The notes below the pieces were generated by a model. It was not told the origin of the DNA. It saw only the letters and a program-made list of their open reading frames with translations, and did no database searches. A stretch of 64,000 nucleotides of DNA from Pseudomonas serbica (GTDB taxonomy: Bacteria; Pseudomonadota; Gammaproteobacteria; Pseudomonadales; Pseudomonadaceae): assembly GCF_028823535.1 (NCBI RefSeq), contig NZ_JAQIYM010000008.1, positions 287,154 to 351,153 on the forward strand, read 5' to 3'. How positions within the stretch are numbered: the stretch's first letter is position 1; every line of letters begins with the position of its first letter. Of the stretch, positions 16,704-26,647 are shown piece by piece. A program made the position numbers and the translations under genes.

Positions 16704-18311
16704 TCAGCGAACGCAGGCGTGCTTGAGTTCGATCAGGGTGACGCCGTTGCGCTTGAAGCCCAGGCGCAGGTCGGTTTGCAGTTCGGCGAGGTTCTGCGGC
16801 TGAGTCACGGTGCAACCGAAGGCTCGGCCAAGGGCGGCGAAATCCGGATTGCGCGGCAGCACGCCGATCGGCTCGATGTCCAGGCCGAGCATGTCGTCAC
16901 GGATCTGCCCCAGGGCATCGTTGTTCCACAGCAGCACCACCAGGGGGCTGTCCAATTCCTCGACCGCGGTGGCCAGTTCCTGCGCGGTGTAGAGGAACCC
17001 GCCATCGCCCACCAGCACCAGGCCCGGCCGTTGCGGCGCGCCGAACTTGGCGCCGATGCCGGCCGGCAAGCCGTAGCCCAAGGTGCCGTAGCCGGTCGGG
17101 TGCAACCAACTGCGGGTGGCGGCGCTGTCGAAGGCGTAGTTGCCGGTGTAGGCCAGCTGGGTCATGTCGGTGCTGATGAACGCGTTTGGCGGCAGTTCGG
17201 CAGCGATGCGATCAAGGATGGCTTGATGGATCGACTGCAAAGCGCCGTGGCTGGCCTTGACCGCTTCGCGCAATGCGGCGACCGAGGCAACTGCAGCGCT
17301 GGCATCGCGTATATCGTTCGGCAGACGCTCCACAATCCCCCTGAGGGTTTGCTGTGCGTCACCTTGCAGAGCTACCGCACAGGGGTAGAAATCGTTGAAT
17401 TTGCGCGAATCAATATCCACCCGCAGCAGCTCGGCGTTGAGCGGCAGGCGTTCGCGCCAGTAGTCGGTGTCGGCCATTTCGGTACCCACTGCCAGCACCA
17501 CGTCGGCTTCGGCGATCAGGTTCCAGCCCGGTTCTACGCACAGGGATGAACCGGCATTGAGCGGCGCCTCGGGTGGCAGCAGCCCCTTGCCGGCGACGCT
17601 GGTGAACAGCGGCGCCGCCAGTCGGGTGCTCAGTTCATTGAGTTCTTTCGCCGCATTCAATGCGCCACCACCGGCGATGATCATCGGACGTTTCGCGCCG
17701 TTGAGCCTGGCCACGGCTTGATCCAGTGCAGCGGCGGATGCAGGACCACGCCCCGGACGACGCACCACCTCATTGCTCCAGTCGCGAGCGACCGGCGCCG
17801 ACAGCACGTCCAGCGGCACCGAAATGTGCACCGGGCGAGGACGCTCGCTGTCGAACACCGCATAGGCGCGGGCAATCAGTTCCGGCAGGTCTTCAGCGGT
17901 CAATGCGACGGCAGAGAACGCGGTGATCGGCGCGGTCATGGCGCGCTGGTCCTGGCACTCGTGGAGGATGCCCCAGCCCTTGCCGAGGCTGGCCGTCTGG
18001 TTGACGCTGGAAATCACCAGCATCGGAATCGAGTCGGCGTAAGCCTGGCCGATACCGGTGGCGGCGTTGGTCACGCCGGGGCCGGTGATGACGAAGCACA
18101 CCCCGGGTTTGCCACTGACCCGGGCATAGCCGTCGGCCATGAAACTGGCGCCCTGCTCATGACGGGTCAGCACGTGGCGGATGCCGCTGCCGGGCAGGCC
18201 GCGATACAGCTCAAGGGTGTGCACGCCGGGAATGCCGAACACGGTGTCGACGCCGTAGTTGGCCAGCAGGCGCACCAGCGCCTGGCCACCGGTCAAGGGT
18301 TGGTCTTGCAT
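16704..18311 (-). CDS. aruI: 2-ketoarginine (5-guanidino-2-oxopentanoate) decarboxylase AruI
   Basis: A 535-residue thiamine-diphosphate enzyme of the acetolactate synthase superfamily. The pyrimidine-binding domain has the conserved Glu in LTRHEQGASFMADGYARV, and the ThDP/Mg motif is GDGGFLYTAQELATAVEEL with WNNDALGQIRDDM. Linkage to aruH identifies it as AruI, which decarboxylates 2-ketoarginine to 4-guanidinobutyraldehyde. The ATG at 18311 was chosen because GAGG lies at proper distance; an ATG 18 bp upstream would overlap the previous gene. Ten base pairs separate it from the acyl-CoA synthetase stop. Confidence 0.92.
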   Translation of the reverse strand: MQDQPLTGGQALVRLLANYGVDTVFGIPGVHTLELYRGLPGSGIRHVLTRHEQGASFMADGYARVSGKPGVCFVITGPGVTNAATGIGQAYADSIPMLVISSVNQTASLGKGWGILHECQDQRAMTAPITAFSAVALTAEDLPELIARAYAVFDSERPRPVHISVPLDVLSAPVARDWSNEVVRRPGRGPASAAALDQAVARLNGAKRPMIIAGGGALNAAKELNELSTRLAAPLFTSVAGKGLLPPEAPLNAGSSLCVEPGWNLIAEADVVLAVGTEMADTDYWRERLPLNAELLRVDIDSRKFNDFYPCAVALQGDAQQTLRGIVERLPNDIRDASAAVASVAALREAVKASHGALQSIHQAILDRIAAELPPNAFISTDMTQLAYTGNYAFDSAATRSWLHPTGYGTLGYGLPAGIGAKFGAPQRPGLVLVGDGGFLYTAQELATAVEELDSPLVVLLWNNDALGQIRDDMLGLDIEPIGVLPRNPDFAALGRAFGCTVTQPQNLAELQTDLRLGFKRNGVTLIELKHACVR

Positions 18312-18321
18312 GTTCAGGTCC

Positions 18322-20421
18322 TCACGCATGAGCGATGCGAATCAACGCATCGACCGCGGTCGTGCCAAGGGCGCCGACCAACAATGGGTTCACATCGAGT
18401 TCGAGCAACTGCGCGGCGTTTTCGCAGGCGTAGTCGGCCACGGCGCGGATGGCCGCCACCAGCGCGTCCAGGTCTGCCACCTCGCGCCCGCGAAAACCTT
18501 GCAGCAACGGCGCGCTGCGCAGGCTCAGCACCGCTTGGCGAATCGCGCCGTCGGTGGTCGGCAGCAACAGGCTGCGACTGTCCTTGAGCAACTCCACCAG
18601 GATCCCGCCCGCGCCAATCACCAGCGCCAGGCCAAAATCGTTTTCGCGCTTGATGCCGACGATCAGCTCCGCCAGCGGCGGCTTGGCCATCGGCTCCAGC
18701 AGCACCTGATCGAACGGCACGCCCGGCGCGTAGGCGGCAATGTTCGCCCGCATATTGTCCAGGGCAGCGCTCAGTGCGGCGCCGTCCTTGAGGCTCAGGG
18801 CCACGGCACCGGCTTCGGTCTTGTGCGGCAACTGTTCGCTCACGGCTTTCAATACCAGCGGAAAACCCAGTGCTTGGGCTTCCTTGAGCGCGTTATCCGG
18901 GCTGCTCAATACTCCATTGGGTGTCGGTAGACCAAACATGCGCAACGCCTGTTTCGAATCCCATTCATTGAGCAACCGACCTTCGCCTTCCAGCGCCTGC
19001 GGGCAGAACGGCACCAGGGCCGATTCGCCCAGCGTGAGCAACGCCTGACGGTTGCGCTGATAACCGGCGATGCGGCCCCAGGCAGCCAGGCCATCTTCCA
19101 CGCCTTGCAATGCCGCCACTCCTTGGGCATGCAAGTGCTCGCGGGCGTGGGCCGGTAACAGCTCCGGGAATGCCGAGGTGACAAAGCCGGTCTTGCCGTG
19201 CCGCGCCAGCGCCTTGCAGTACAGGTCCAGCAGCAGGTCGCACTCCTTGCGCTCGCCGGTAAACTCAGCCGGATAATCCAGTACCAGCATCGCCGCATCG
19301 GCTTCGGTGCGCAGCGCGCTGTCGAGCATACGGTTCAGGGCTTCGCCGTCGCCCCAGATGGCGGTGGTGAAATCCAGCGGGTTGACCAGGTTGGCGTAGC
19401 TCGGCAGCACCTCGGCCAATTCGCCGACTTGGCCGGCGTCGAGCTTGGGCAGACTCAAATCATTGCGCTCGGCGTAGTCGGCGATCAGGCCGGCATCGCC
19501 GCCCGAACAGGCCAGCGCGATCAGGCTGTTGCCCGCCGGCAGGTTGCCGCAGGCTGCCGCTTTGAGGGTTTCGACAAAGCTCACCGGGCCGCTGACCCGG
19601 ATCACCCCGAGGCGATCGAACAGCGCGTCGTACAGCGCATCGGAACCGGACAGTGAACTGGTGTGACTGAGGGCCAGTTCGGCACCGATCTGCGACACGC
19701 CGGTTTTCAGGGCGATCACTGGAATGCCCTTCTCCAGCGCCTTGTGCGCGGCGCGGGCGAATCCCGGGACGTTCTTCAGGCCTTCCAGATGCAGGCCGAT
19801 GGCGGTGACGCGTGGCTCATCGAGCAGCACGTCCATCAGTTCCGCCACGCCCAGTTGCGCCTGATTGCCGACCGAGGCCATGTAGGCCACCGGCAGCGAG
19901 CGGTCGCTCATGGACAGGTTGTAGGCGAAGTTGCCGCTTTGGGTCAGCACCGCGACGCCCTTCTCCACCGCTTTGCCACCGTGGGCCACCGGCCACAGCG
20001 CGCTGCTGTGCAGGTAGTCGAGCAGGCCGTAGCAGTTGGGGCCGAGCAAGGCCATGTCGCCCGCCGCTTCCAGCAGTCGTTGTTGCAGAGCCTGGCCTTC
20101 GGCGCCGGTTTCGGCGAAACCGGAGGCGTAGCAGATCGCGCCGCCGGTACCGATGGCGGCGAGTTCGGCCACGCAGGCCAGGGTCAGGTCGCGGTTGGTG
20201 GCAATGAACACCGCATCAGGCCCGCACGGCAGGTCGGCAATGTTGCGCACGCAAGGCACGCCTTCGAGGCTGTCGTGCTGCGGGTTGACCAGCCACATCT
20301 GGCCTGGGTAGCCGCCCTCGGCGCAACGCTTGAGGGCGCGGGCCATGCTGCGGCCACCGACAAAGGCTACATGCCGGGGCGCGAGCATGCGCTTGAGGTT
20401 GTCACGTATCGTCTGGGACAT
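18322..20421 (-). CDS. NDP-forming acyl-CoA synthetase (acetate-CoA ligase family), fused alpha-beta
   Basis: A 699-residue fusion of the CoA-binding/ligase alpha part and the ATP-grasp beta part. The N-terminal CoA-binding fold has RHVAFVGGRSMAR, the ligase domain has LLGPNCYGLLDY, the phospho-histidine is in LALSHTSSLSGSDALYDALF, and the C-terminal ATP-grasp region starts near GFPLVLKAVSEQLPHKTEAGAV. Such enzymes activate carboxylic acids to CoA thioesters with ATP. The gene lies 18 bp after an acyl-CoA dehydrogenase gene and just before aruI. Inference: it may activate the acid end product of the operon (guanidinobutyrate or a related acid), feeding the dehydrogenase and hydratase upstream. 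This link has not been established as far as I know. Confidence 0.88.
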   Translation of the reverse strand: MSQTIRDNLKRMLAPRHVAFVGGRSMARALKRCAEGGYPGQMWLVNPQHDSLEGVPCVRNIADLPCGPDAVFIATNRDLTLACVAELAAIGTGGAICYASGFAETGAEGQALQQRLLEAAGDMALLGPNCYGLLDYLHSSALWPVAHGGKAVEKGVAVLTQSGNFAYNLSMSDRSLPVAYMASVGNQAQLGVAELMDVLLDEPRVTAIGLHLEGLKNVPGFARAAHKALEKGIPVIALKTGVSQIGAELALSHTSSLSGSDALYDALFDRLGVIRVSGPVSFVETLKAAACGNLPAGNSLIALACSGGDAGLIADYAERNDLSLPKLDAGQVGELAEVLPSYANLVNPLDFTTAIWGDGEALNRMLDSALRTEADAAMLVLDYPAEFTGERKECDLLLDLYCKALARHGKTGFVTSAFPELLPAHAREHLHAQGVAALQGVEDGLAAWGRIAGYQRNRQALLTLGESALVPFCPQALEGEGRLLNEWDSKQALRMFGLPTPNGVLSSPDNALKEAQALGFPLVLKAVSEQLPHKTEAGAVALSLKDGAALSAALDNMRANIAAYAPGVPFDQVLLEPMAKPPLAELIVGIKRENDFGLALVIGAGGILVELLKDSRSLLLPTTDGAIRQAVLSLRSAPLLQGFRGREVADLDALVAAIRAVADYACENAAQLLELDVNPLLVGALGTTAVDALIRIAHA

Positions 20422-20439
20422 GGGTATTCTCCGGGGCGA

Positions 20440-21600
20440 TCAGCGCAACAGCGGCCGCAGCAGTTCGCGGGAAATGATGTGCCGCTGGATTTCCGAGGTG
20501 CCTTCCCAGACCCGTTCGATCCGCGCATTGCGCCAAATGCGCTCCACCGGGCTTTCGTCCATCAGGCCCATGCCACCAAAGATCTGCACCGCCTCGTCGG
20601 CCGCGCGACCGAGCACTTCACTGGCGAACAGCTTGGCCATGCCGGCCTCGCCGTCGGTCATGGTGCCCTGGTCCATTTTCCAGGCGGTGTGCAAAGTCAG
20701 CAGTTCGGCGGCGCGGATTTGCGTGGCCATGTCGGCCAGCTTGAACGACACACCCTGGAAGTTGCCGATGGCCTGGCCGAACTGTTTGCGGTCCGCCGCC
20801 CACTGCAGCGACACGTCCAGCGCCCGTTGCGCCTGGCCCACGCAGTTGGCGGCGACCATGACCCGGCCGGCGGTGAGCCAGGCGTTGGCCACGTCCCAAC
20901 CCTTGCCGACTTCGCCGAGCACTTTATTGGCCGGCACACGGCAGTCGTCGAAGAACATTTCGAAGGTGTGGTAACCGCGGTTGCTCACGCACTTGGGACC
21001 GCGGCGGATGGTCATGCCCGGGGTGTTGCGGTCGACCAGGAACGAGGTCACGGCGTTACGCTTTTTACCGTTGTGTTCGTAGGTGTCGGTGACGGCGAAG
21101 ACGATGGCGAAATCGGCGTGGCCGGCGTGGCTGATGAAGTGCTTGCTGCCGTTCAGTACGAAGTCGTCGCCCTCGCGCACGGCGCGGGTCTTGATTGCGT
21201 TGGCGTCGGAGCCGGCGCCCGGTTCGGTCAGGGCGAAGCAGTCGATTTTCTCGCCCTGGATGCACGGCAACAGGTAGTCGTTGATCTGCTCGCCAGTGCA
21301 GGCCATGAGAATTTTCGACGGCCGCGCGACAAACACGTGCAGCGCCCAGGAGACCTTGGACAGCTCCCGTTCGATCAGGGCCTGGGACAGGTAGTCCAGG
21401 CCACCACCGCCCACCTCCTCCGGCATATTGAAGGCGTAGAAACCGGCGGCGATCGCCTTGCCGCGGATCTGCGCGGCCAGCTCCGGGGAGACTTCGTCGG
21501 CGCGGTCGACCTCGGTTTCATAGGGCAGCAGTTCCTTCTCGACGAAGCTGCGTACCGAGTCCACCAACATTTCTTGTTCTTGGGTCAGTTGGAAATTCAT
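20440..21600 (-). CDS. Acyl-CoA dehydrogenase
   Basis: A 386-residue acyl-CoA dehydrogenase starting MNFQLTQEQEMLVDSVRSF. It has FALTEPGAGSDANAIKTRA (FAD and substrate loop), DRKQFGQAIGNFQ, EAVQIFGGMGLMDE and the catalytic Glu in RVWEGTSEIQRHIISREL. It introduces the alpha-beta double bond into an acyl-CoA, passing electrons to an electron-transfer flavoprotein not encoded here. It lies between the enoyl-CoA hydratase and the acyl-CoA synthetase in the aru operon; a paralogous set is found at this place in P. aeruginosa. The acyl substrate is unknown. Confidence 0.9.
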   Translation of the reverse strand: MNFQLTQEQEMLVDSVRSFVEKELLPYETEVDRADEVSPELAAQIRGKAIAAGFYAFNMPEEVGGGGLDYLSQALIERELSKVSWALHVFVARPSKILMACTGEQINDYLLPCIQGEKIDCFALTEPGAGSDANAIKTRAVREGDDFVLNGSKHFISHAGHADFAIVFAVTDTYEHNGKKRNAVTSFLVDRNTPGMTIRRGPKCVSNRGYHTFEMFFDDCRVPANKVLGEVGKGWDVANAWLTAGRVMVAANCVGQAQRALDVSLQWAADRKQFGQAIGNFQGVSFKLADMATQIRAAELLTLHTAWKMDQGTMTDGEAGMAKLFASEVLGRAADEAVQIFGGMGLMDESPVERIWRNARIERVWEGTSEIQRHIISRELLRPLLR

Positions 21601-21644
21601 GGGTGCTACCTGTTGTTCGTGTGCAATGAGAGGTGTGCCGAGGA

Positions 21645-22436
21645 TTAGCGACCGATAAAGCGTGCCGGGCGTTTTTCCATGGCGGCGCGCAGGGCTTCGG
21701 TGCCGTCTTCGCTGCGCCCGCACAACAGGCCGGCGGCCAACTCCGCCTGCAGTTGCGCAGGCAGGCTGCGCTCGGCGCCTTCGCGTATGAGTTTTTTGGT
21801 TTGGGCAAAGGCAAAGGTCGGCCCGGCGGCCAGGCGTGCGGCGAGTTCGCCGGCGACGCCCTGCAGTTGATCGTCGGCGCAGACTTCACCCACCAGGCCA
21901 GCGGCCAGGGCGCGGTCAGCCCCCCACAATTCGTCGAGGAACAGCAGGCGCTTGGCTTGTTCAGTGCCGATCAGCCGTGGCAGGTGCCAACTGGCGCCGG
22001 CGTCCGGGGAATAGGCCATGCTGGTGTAGCCGGCCTTGAAGCGTGCCGATTGCCCGGCGATGCGCAGGTCGCAGCACAGGGTCAGGTCCATCCCGGCCCC
22101 GACGGCAGTGCCGTTGATGGCGGCAATGGTCGGTTTTTCCAGGCTGTGCAGGCGGGTCATCAGGGCGTGGGCGGTTTCAGTCCAGCCGTAGGTTTCCAGT
22201 GCACCACGGGCTTCGGCTTCGGCCCATTCCGCCAGGTCGGCGCCGGCGCAGAAACTGCGACCGCTGCCGGTCAATACCACCACGCGCACCGCGGGATCGG
22301 CATTGAAGGTGTCGAGCAAGGTGTGCAGGTTTTTCAGGGTCGGAATGTCCAGCGCATTGCGCTGGGCCGTGCGATTGAGGGTGATCCGGGCAACGCCGGC
22401 TTCGACCTGACTGAGCAGAGAGTCGTGAGTAGTCAT
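21645..22436 (-). CDS. Enoyl-CoA hydratase/isomerase family protein
   Basis: A 263-residue crotonase-fold protein starting MTTHDSLLSQVEAGVARITL. The oxyanion-hole segments are FCAGADLAEWAEAE and INGTAVGAGMDLTLCCDLRIA. The hydratase acid position is not the usual Glu pair (SPDAGASWHLPRL), so isomerase, hydratase or thioesterase activity cannot be told apart by eye. It is the first gene of the acyl-CoA part of the aru locus. The ATG at 22436 follows GAGGA. A near-perfect 18-bp palindrome sits 53 bp upstream and is probably the operator. Confidence 0.87.
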   Translation of the reverse strand: MTTHDSLLSQVEAGVARITLNRTAQRNALDIPTLKNLHTLLDTFNADPAVRVVVLTGSGRSFCAGADLAEWAEAEARGALETYGWTETAHALMTRLHSLEKPTIAAINGTAVGAGMDLTLCCDLRIAGQSARFKAGYTSMAYSPDAGASWHLPRLIGTEQAKRLLFLDELWGADRALAAGLVGEVCADDQLQGVAGELAARLAAGPTFAFAQTKKLIREGAERSLPAQLQAELAAGLLCGRSEDGTEALRAAMEKRPARFIGR

Positions 22437-22488
22437 GCGAGTCCTCGAATTATTGTGATTGGTCTGAGGTGATGCGACTTGAGGCAAT

Positions 22489-22506
22489 ACTAAACGAGTG
22501 TTCAGT
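22489..22506. promoter_or_regulatory. Putative operator palindrome upstream of the enoyl-CoA hydratase-aru operon
   Basis: An 18-bp near-palindrome, ACTAAAC-GAGT-GTTCAGT (7-bp arms with one mismatch), lies 53 bp upstream of the first gene of the acyl-CoA/aruI/aruH operon. Its form (GTT-AAC core with 4-bp spacer) resembles sites of TetR-family acyl-CoA regulators such as PsrA. The cognate protein is not known; the TetR gene at 28226 is one candidate. Confidence 0.5.
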
Positions 22507-22658
22507 AAGGCGGCAATTGCTGGCGTAGTAAGCTGTAACAGGCCTGAAAAGTACTTAACATATTGTTTTTGCTAGCTTATTTAGTGATTGGCGGGATTGG
22601 GCCGATGCCGTTGTTACAACTTCGAACAACTGCCTACACGCACACCGCAGAAACAACG

Positions 22659-22747
22659 GTGGGAGCGAGCCTGCTCGCGAAGAGGGCGTCCCATTCAACA
22701 TCTCTGTTGACTGATCCACCGCTTTCGCGAGCAGGCTCGCTCCCACA
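22659..22747. repeat. REPIN (GTGGGAGCGAGCCTGCTCGCGAAG type)
   Basis: Arms with identical 23-base cores of the GTGGGAGCGAGCCTGCTCGCGAAG type flank a spacer of about 41 bp. It lies 25 bp beyond the permease stop, in the 335-bp gap (22437-22771) before the acyl-CoA operon. The rest of that gap, 22507-22658, shows no gene. Confidence 0.92.
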
Positions 22748-22771
22748 GGAAATGTTTATTAATTCAAGGGA

Positions 22772-24184
22772 TCAGGTAGTCGGCAGGCTCGGCGCCAGCA
22801 CCGCCCCGCGCTTGCGATGGATCAGGAAGTACGCGCCATAACACAACGCTATGAAGCCAAAGCCCCAGTACAGCGACGGCCGCTGGGTTTCATCCAGTGC
22901 CAGGAACACGAACAGCGAGCAGCACAGCGTGATGCACATCAGCGGCAACACCGGGAACCACGGCGCGCGGTATTTGAGGTCGCTGAGTTGGCCGCCGTCG
23001 CGCAGGTAGGCCTTGCGGAACTTGTACTGGGCCAGGGCGATGACAATCCAGGTCACGGTGCCCGACATCCCGCTCACTGCCATCAGCACCATGAACAAAG
23101 TGTCGGCGGCGACGAAGCTGGTCATCAGCGACACCAGGGCAAAACACAGGGTGATGCACAGGGCGCGCAACGGCACGCCACGCTTGCTCAAGGACGAAAG
23201 ACTTTTCGGCGCCATGCCGGTTTTCGACATGGCCCAGAGGATGCGCGTCGAGGCATACAGGCCGGAGTTGCCCACCGACAGGATGGCCGTGAGGATCACG
23301 AAGTTCATCAGGTCGGCGGCGTAGGGAATGCCGACCATGTCGAACACCTGCACGAACGGACTTTCCATCAGCCCCGCCTGCTGCCACGGCACGATGGCCG
23401 ACAAGACGACGATGGCCAGCACGTAGAAGATCAACACGCGAAACACCACGTTGCGCACGGCGCGGGGAATGCTTTTTTCCGGCTGATCGGTTTCGCCTGC
23501 CGCCACGCCCATGATCTCGCAGCCCTGGAAGGCATAGACCACAGTCATCATTACCGCGAACACCGCAGACAAACCATTGGGAAACAGCGAATCACCGATC
23601 AGGTTGTCCATCATCGGTGCCGGTGCGCCGTTGCTCAGCGGCATCACGCCGAAGATCACCAGCACGCCGACCACGATGAAACCAAGAATCGCCACCACCT
23701 TGATCCCGGAGAACCAGTATTCCGCTTCACCGAAGGCACGGGTCGCCAGCGCGTTGAGGCCGAACAGCACCACCACGAACAGCGCCGACCAGTACCAGAT
23801 CGGCACCGTCGGGAACCAGCGGGTCATCAGCATCCCGGCGGCGGTGAATTCCAGGCCCACGGTGGTGGCCCAGCTCATCCAGTACACCCAGCCGATCATG
23901 AATCCGGTGGCCGGGCCGATGAATTGGGTGGCATGGGTCTGGAACGAACCGGACACCGGCATCTGCACCGACAGTTCACCGAGGCAGACCATCACCAGAT
24001 ACATCAGGAAACCGGCGACCAGGTAGGCCAGGATCGCGCCCACCGGCCCGCCCTGGTTGATGGTCACGCCGGAGCCCATGAACAGCCCGGTGCCGATCAC
24101 GCCGCCCAGGGACAGCATGAAAATGTGCCGGCTTTTTAGTGCGCGGGTCAGCTGGATGCCTTTACGATCAGTGGTTTCGCTCAT
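22772..24184 (-). CDS. Amino acid permease of the APC superfamily (probable basic amino acid importer)
   Basis: A 470-residue protein with twelve hydrophobic segments. The first carries SLGGVIGTGLFMGSGVTINQGGPVGAILAYL, shortened here as the GGVIGTGLFMGSG signature of amino acid/proton symporters, and EADQ-like GETDQPEKSIPRAVRNV follows the fifth segment. It belongs to the LysP/RocE branch by appearance. It sits between the sensor kinase and the acyl-CoA/aru operon, as does the permease of the P. aeruginosa aru locus, so arginine or another basic amino acid is the likely substrate. The ATG at 24184 has GAGGTG upstream; the GTG three codons earlier is less likely. Confidence 0.88.
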   Translation of the reverse strand: MSETTDRKGIQLTRALKSRHIFMLSLGGVIGTGLFMGSGVTINQGGPVGAILAYLVAGFLMYLVMVCLGELSVQMPVSGSFQTHATQFIGPATGFMIGWVYWMSWATTVGLEFTAAGMLMTRWFPTVPIWYWSALFVVVLFGLNALATRAFGEAEYWFSGIKVVAILGFIVVGVLVIFGVMPLSNGAPAPMMDNLIGDSLFPNGLSAVFAVMMTVVYAFQGCEIMGVAAGETDQPEKSIPRAVRNVVFRVLIFYVLAIVVLSAIVPWQQAGLMESPFVQVFDMVGIPYAADLMNFVILTAILSVGNSGLYASTRILWAMSKTGMAPKSLSSLSKRGVPLRALCITLCFALVSLMTSFVAADTLFMVLMAVSGMSGTVTWIVIALAQYKFRKAYLRDGGQLSDLKYRAPWFPVLPLMCITLCCSLFVFLALDETQRPSLYWGFGFIALCYGAYFLIHRKRGAVLAPSLPTT

Positions 24185-24391
24185 GCCCGGCACCTCGAGT
24201 CGGTGGCACGGGCAGCGCAGGACTGGACGTCACGACGCAGGGAGGAAGGCGCTTTACGGCAATTCATTATTATTATCTCCAATAAGCTTCGAAGACCGCG
24301 CTGCGGCGGTTGCGTCGATTATTGGAAAGCCATGTAAGGTCGCGTTGTACGTAAAGATCGAAGTTGTAGAAAGTCGTAACAAATATGTACG

Positions 24392-26647
24392 TCAGCGCTG
24401 CAACAGGCCGTTGAGGGTCTGCATCGAACATTGCAGTTGCGCTTCGACAGTGGGCACCAGTGCACGAATTGCCGTTTGGTCATTGCCCAGCGCCGCCACC
24501 TCCAACGCGCGCAACACCTGGGCCAATGCACGAAACCCAAGGGAATCGCCGCTGCCAGCCAAACGGTGGGCAAGCTGTGCAACCTCGGTGCAATCGTCGG
24601 CCTCGATGGCCTCGTTCAGTGCCTCGCGATGTTGCAGGATCGAATCGTGCAGCACGGCCAGCAATCCCTGTACTTTCTGTTCGCCGAGCAAGGTGCGATG
24701 GGTTTGCAGCAGTGGCCAGTCCATCGATTCGTCACCTGCCGGCGACTCGACGGCCTGCCCCGCCAGCACCTGCCGCAGGTTTTCCAGCTTCAAGGGTTTG
24801 GCCAGTACGCCGTCCATGCCGGCATCCAGATAACCGCTTACCAGCGCTGGCTGCACGCTGGCGGTCAGGGCCAGGATGCGCGTCTGGCGGTTCAGTCCGT
24901 CGTTGCCGCGGATCTGTTGGCACAACTGCACGCCACTCATCCCCGGCAGGTGCACATCCAGCAAGATCAGATCGAAGGTCCGCGCCGCGCATGACACCAA
25001 CGCCTGTTCCGCATCGATGGCCAGCCACACTCGATGCCCATCCCGTTGCAGCAGGCCCTCGGCCACTTCGCGGTTGAGCGCCACGTCCTCGACCACCAGG
25101 ATGTCGAGTGCCGGCCCCGGCACAGAGGTAGGCACCGGGGCAACGGCGCCGATGGCCGGCTGCAGCGTCAATTCGAACCAGAAACAACTGCCGCGCCCGA
25201 CTTCGCTGCTGACGCCAATGCAGCCGCCCATTTTCTCCACCAGGTGTTTACAGATGGCCAGGCCCAATCCCGTGCCGCCATAACGCTGCGCGACTTCTTC
25301 GCTGGCCTGGGTGAACCGCTCGAAGATCTTCGCCTGCATCACCGGGGCAATACCAATGCCGTTGTCAGTGACACTCACCCGCAGGTGTTGTCCTTCTTGA
25401 CCTTGTGCCTGCGCGAGCAACGCCACGTCGACACTGACGTCTGCGCCTTGCGTGAACTTGATCGCGTTGGCCAACAGGTTACTCAACACCTGCCGCAAAT
25501 ATTGTTCGGCGCCATGATGATGGTCAGCCACCCGCTGATCCACCCGGCATTCGAGAATCGTGTCGTTGTCCAGGGCCTTGGGTTCCAGCAGCGTGAGGAC
25601 TTCGTCGAGTAACTGGCGAATGGAGAAGTTCACTGGCTCAGGGGGGCTGGTACCCTCCTCCAGCTTGGCGAAATACAGCACTTCATTGAGGATGGTCAGC
25701 AGCCCCTCGCCGGCCTTGTGCAGCGCATCCAGGCGCTTGCCGTCCTGGGGGGCCAGACGCGCACCGCGCAGCAACTCGGCCATGCCCAGAATGCCATTGA
25801 GCGGCGTACGCAGTTCGTGGCTCATGGTCGCCAGGAAGCGTGATTTGGCGAGGTTGGCCGCTTCGGCTTCGTCCTTGGCGCGCATCAGGCTGGCGGTACG
25901 GCGTTCGACCCTGCGCAGCAATTCATCGCGGTTGTCCTGCAGGGCCAGGCGGTCGGTTTCCCGGCGGTCGATGTCACTGAGGATCGCCCGGCGCATGTCG
26001 TCGAGGGCATGGGCCACGGTGTCGATCTCGTCACTCTGCGCGCTGCGCCGCTTGTCCAGGCGCAACGGCTCGTGCCATTGCCCGGCGGCAATACGCCGGG
26101 CAAATTCGGCCATGACTTTCAGGTGGCGGGTCACCAGTCGATAAAAAAGGCCCGACAGTGCCACCGCCAGCCCGCAGAAAAACACCGCCATCCACAACAG
26201 GTTGGTCAAGCCGGTGGCGTACAGGCGTTGATACACCGCCCCCAGGTCGGTGCTGACTTCCAGTTCGCCAAGATGGCGCAACGGTCCGGAGGGCGGTTGG
26301 TAATCCAGGGCAAAACGCTCGATGCGCAACGGCCCTGCCGGTGCGGGACTACCTTGCACCAGGTCGAAATCAGGACCGGTCAAATGCACCCTGGCGACGT
26401 CGGAGAAATCCACCAGGCCCCGTAGTTGCACGTTCAACTGCTCCTGGTTCAGATCCCAGAGGCTGCGCTCCAGGCTGGCCAGGTAACCGGCGCGGATCAG
26501 CTCCATGCGCGAGTCGATCTCGCGCATCTCCCGGCGATACTCGATGTACAGCTGCACACTGCTGGCCAGCACGGTAAAGCACAGGCTGAACAACAGGATG
26601 AACAGCAGCAGGCGCCGCAAAAGACCACCGGGACGCGCGCGAATCAT
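24392..26647 (-). CDS. aruS: Hybrid sensor histidine kinase with receiver and HPt domains, AruS-like
   Basis: A 751-residue inner-membrane kinase. It has two membrane segments (about 10-30 and 150-172) around a periplasmic loop, then HAMP, a short coiled coil and a HisKA box with phospho-His277 ([11 protein letters not shown]). The ATPase has [13 protein letters not shown] and [15 protein letters not shown] receiver follows with Asp564 ([11 protein letters not shown]), then an HPt domain with His694 (LAHRLAGSG). This gives a full phosphorelay in one chain. It overlaps the upstream binding-protein gene by 4 bp. By gene order it corresponds to AruS, the sensor controlling the arginine transaminase genes in P. 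aeruginosa; direct ligand sensing may be through the neighbouring periplasmic protein. Confidence 0.85.
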   Translation of the reverse strand: MIRARPGGLLRRLLLFILLFSLCFTVLASSVQLYIEYRREMREIDSRMELIRAGYLASLERSLWDLNQEQLNVQLRGLVDFSDVARVHLTGPDFDLVQGSPAPAGPLRIERFALDYQPPSGPLRHLGELEVSTDLGAVYQRLYATGLTNLLWMAVFFCGLAVALSGLFYRLVTRHLKVMAEFARRIAAGQWHEPLRLDKRRSAQSDEIDTVAHALDDMRRAILSDIDRRETDRLALQDNRDELLRRVERRTASLMRAKDEAEAANLAKSRFLATMSHELRTPLNGILGMAELLRGARLAPQDGKRLDALHKAGEGLLTILNEVLYFAKLEEGTSPPEPVNFSIRQLLDEVLTLLEPKALDNDTILECRVDQRVADHHHGAEQYLRQVLSNLLANAIKFTQGADVSVDVALLAQAQGQEGQHLRVSVTDNGIGIAPVMQAKIFERFTQASEEVAQRYGGTGLGLAICKHLVEKMGGCIGVSSEVGRGSCFWFELTLQPAIGAVAPVPTSVPGPALDILVVEDVALNREVAEGLLQRDGHRVWLAIDAEQALVSCAARTFDLILLDVHLPGMSGVQLCQQIRGNDGLNRQTRILALTASVQPALVSGYLDAGMDGVLAKPLKLENLRQVLAGQAVESPAGDESMDWPLLQTHRTLLGEQKVQGLLAVLHDSILQHREALNEAIEADDCTEVAQLAHRLAGSGDSLGFRALAQVLRALEVAALGNDQTAIRALVPTVEAQLQCSMQTLNGLLQR

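Noticed and set aside
19663..21648. A 661-codon open frame on the plus strand
   Set aside because: It spans the opposite strand of two well-supported genes (acyl-CoA synthetase and acyl-CoA dehydrogenase) and their junction, with no domain seen.
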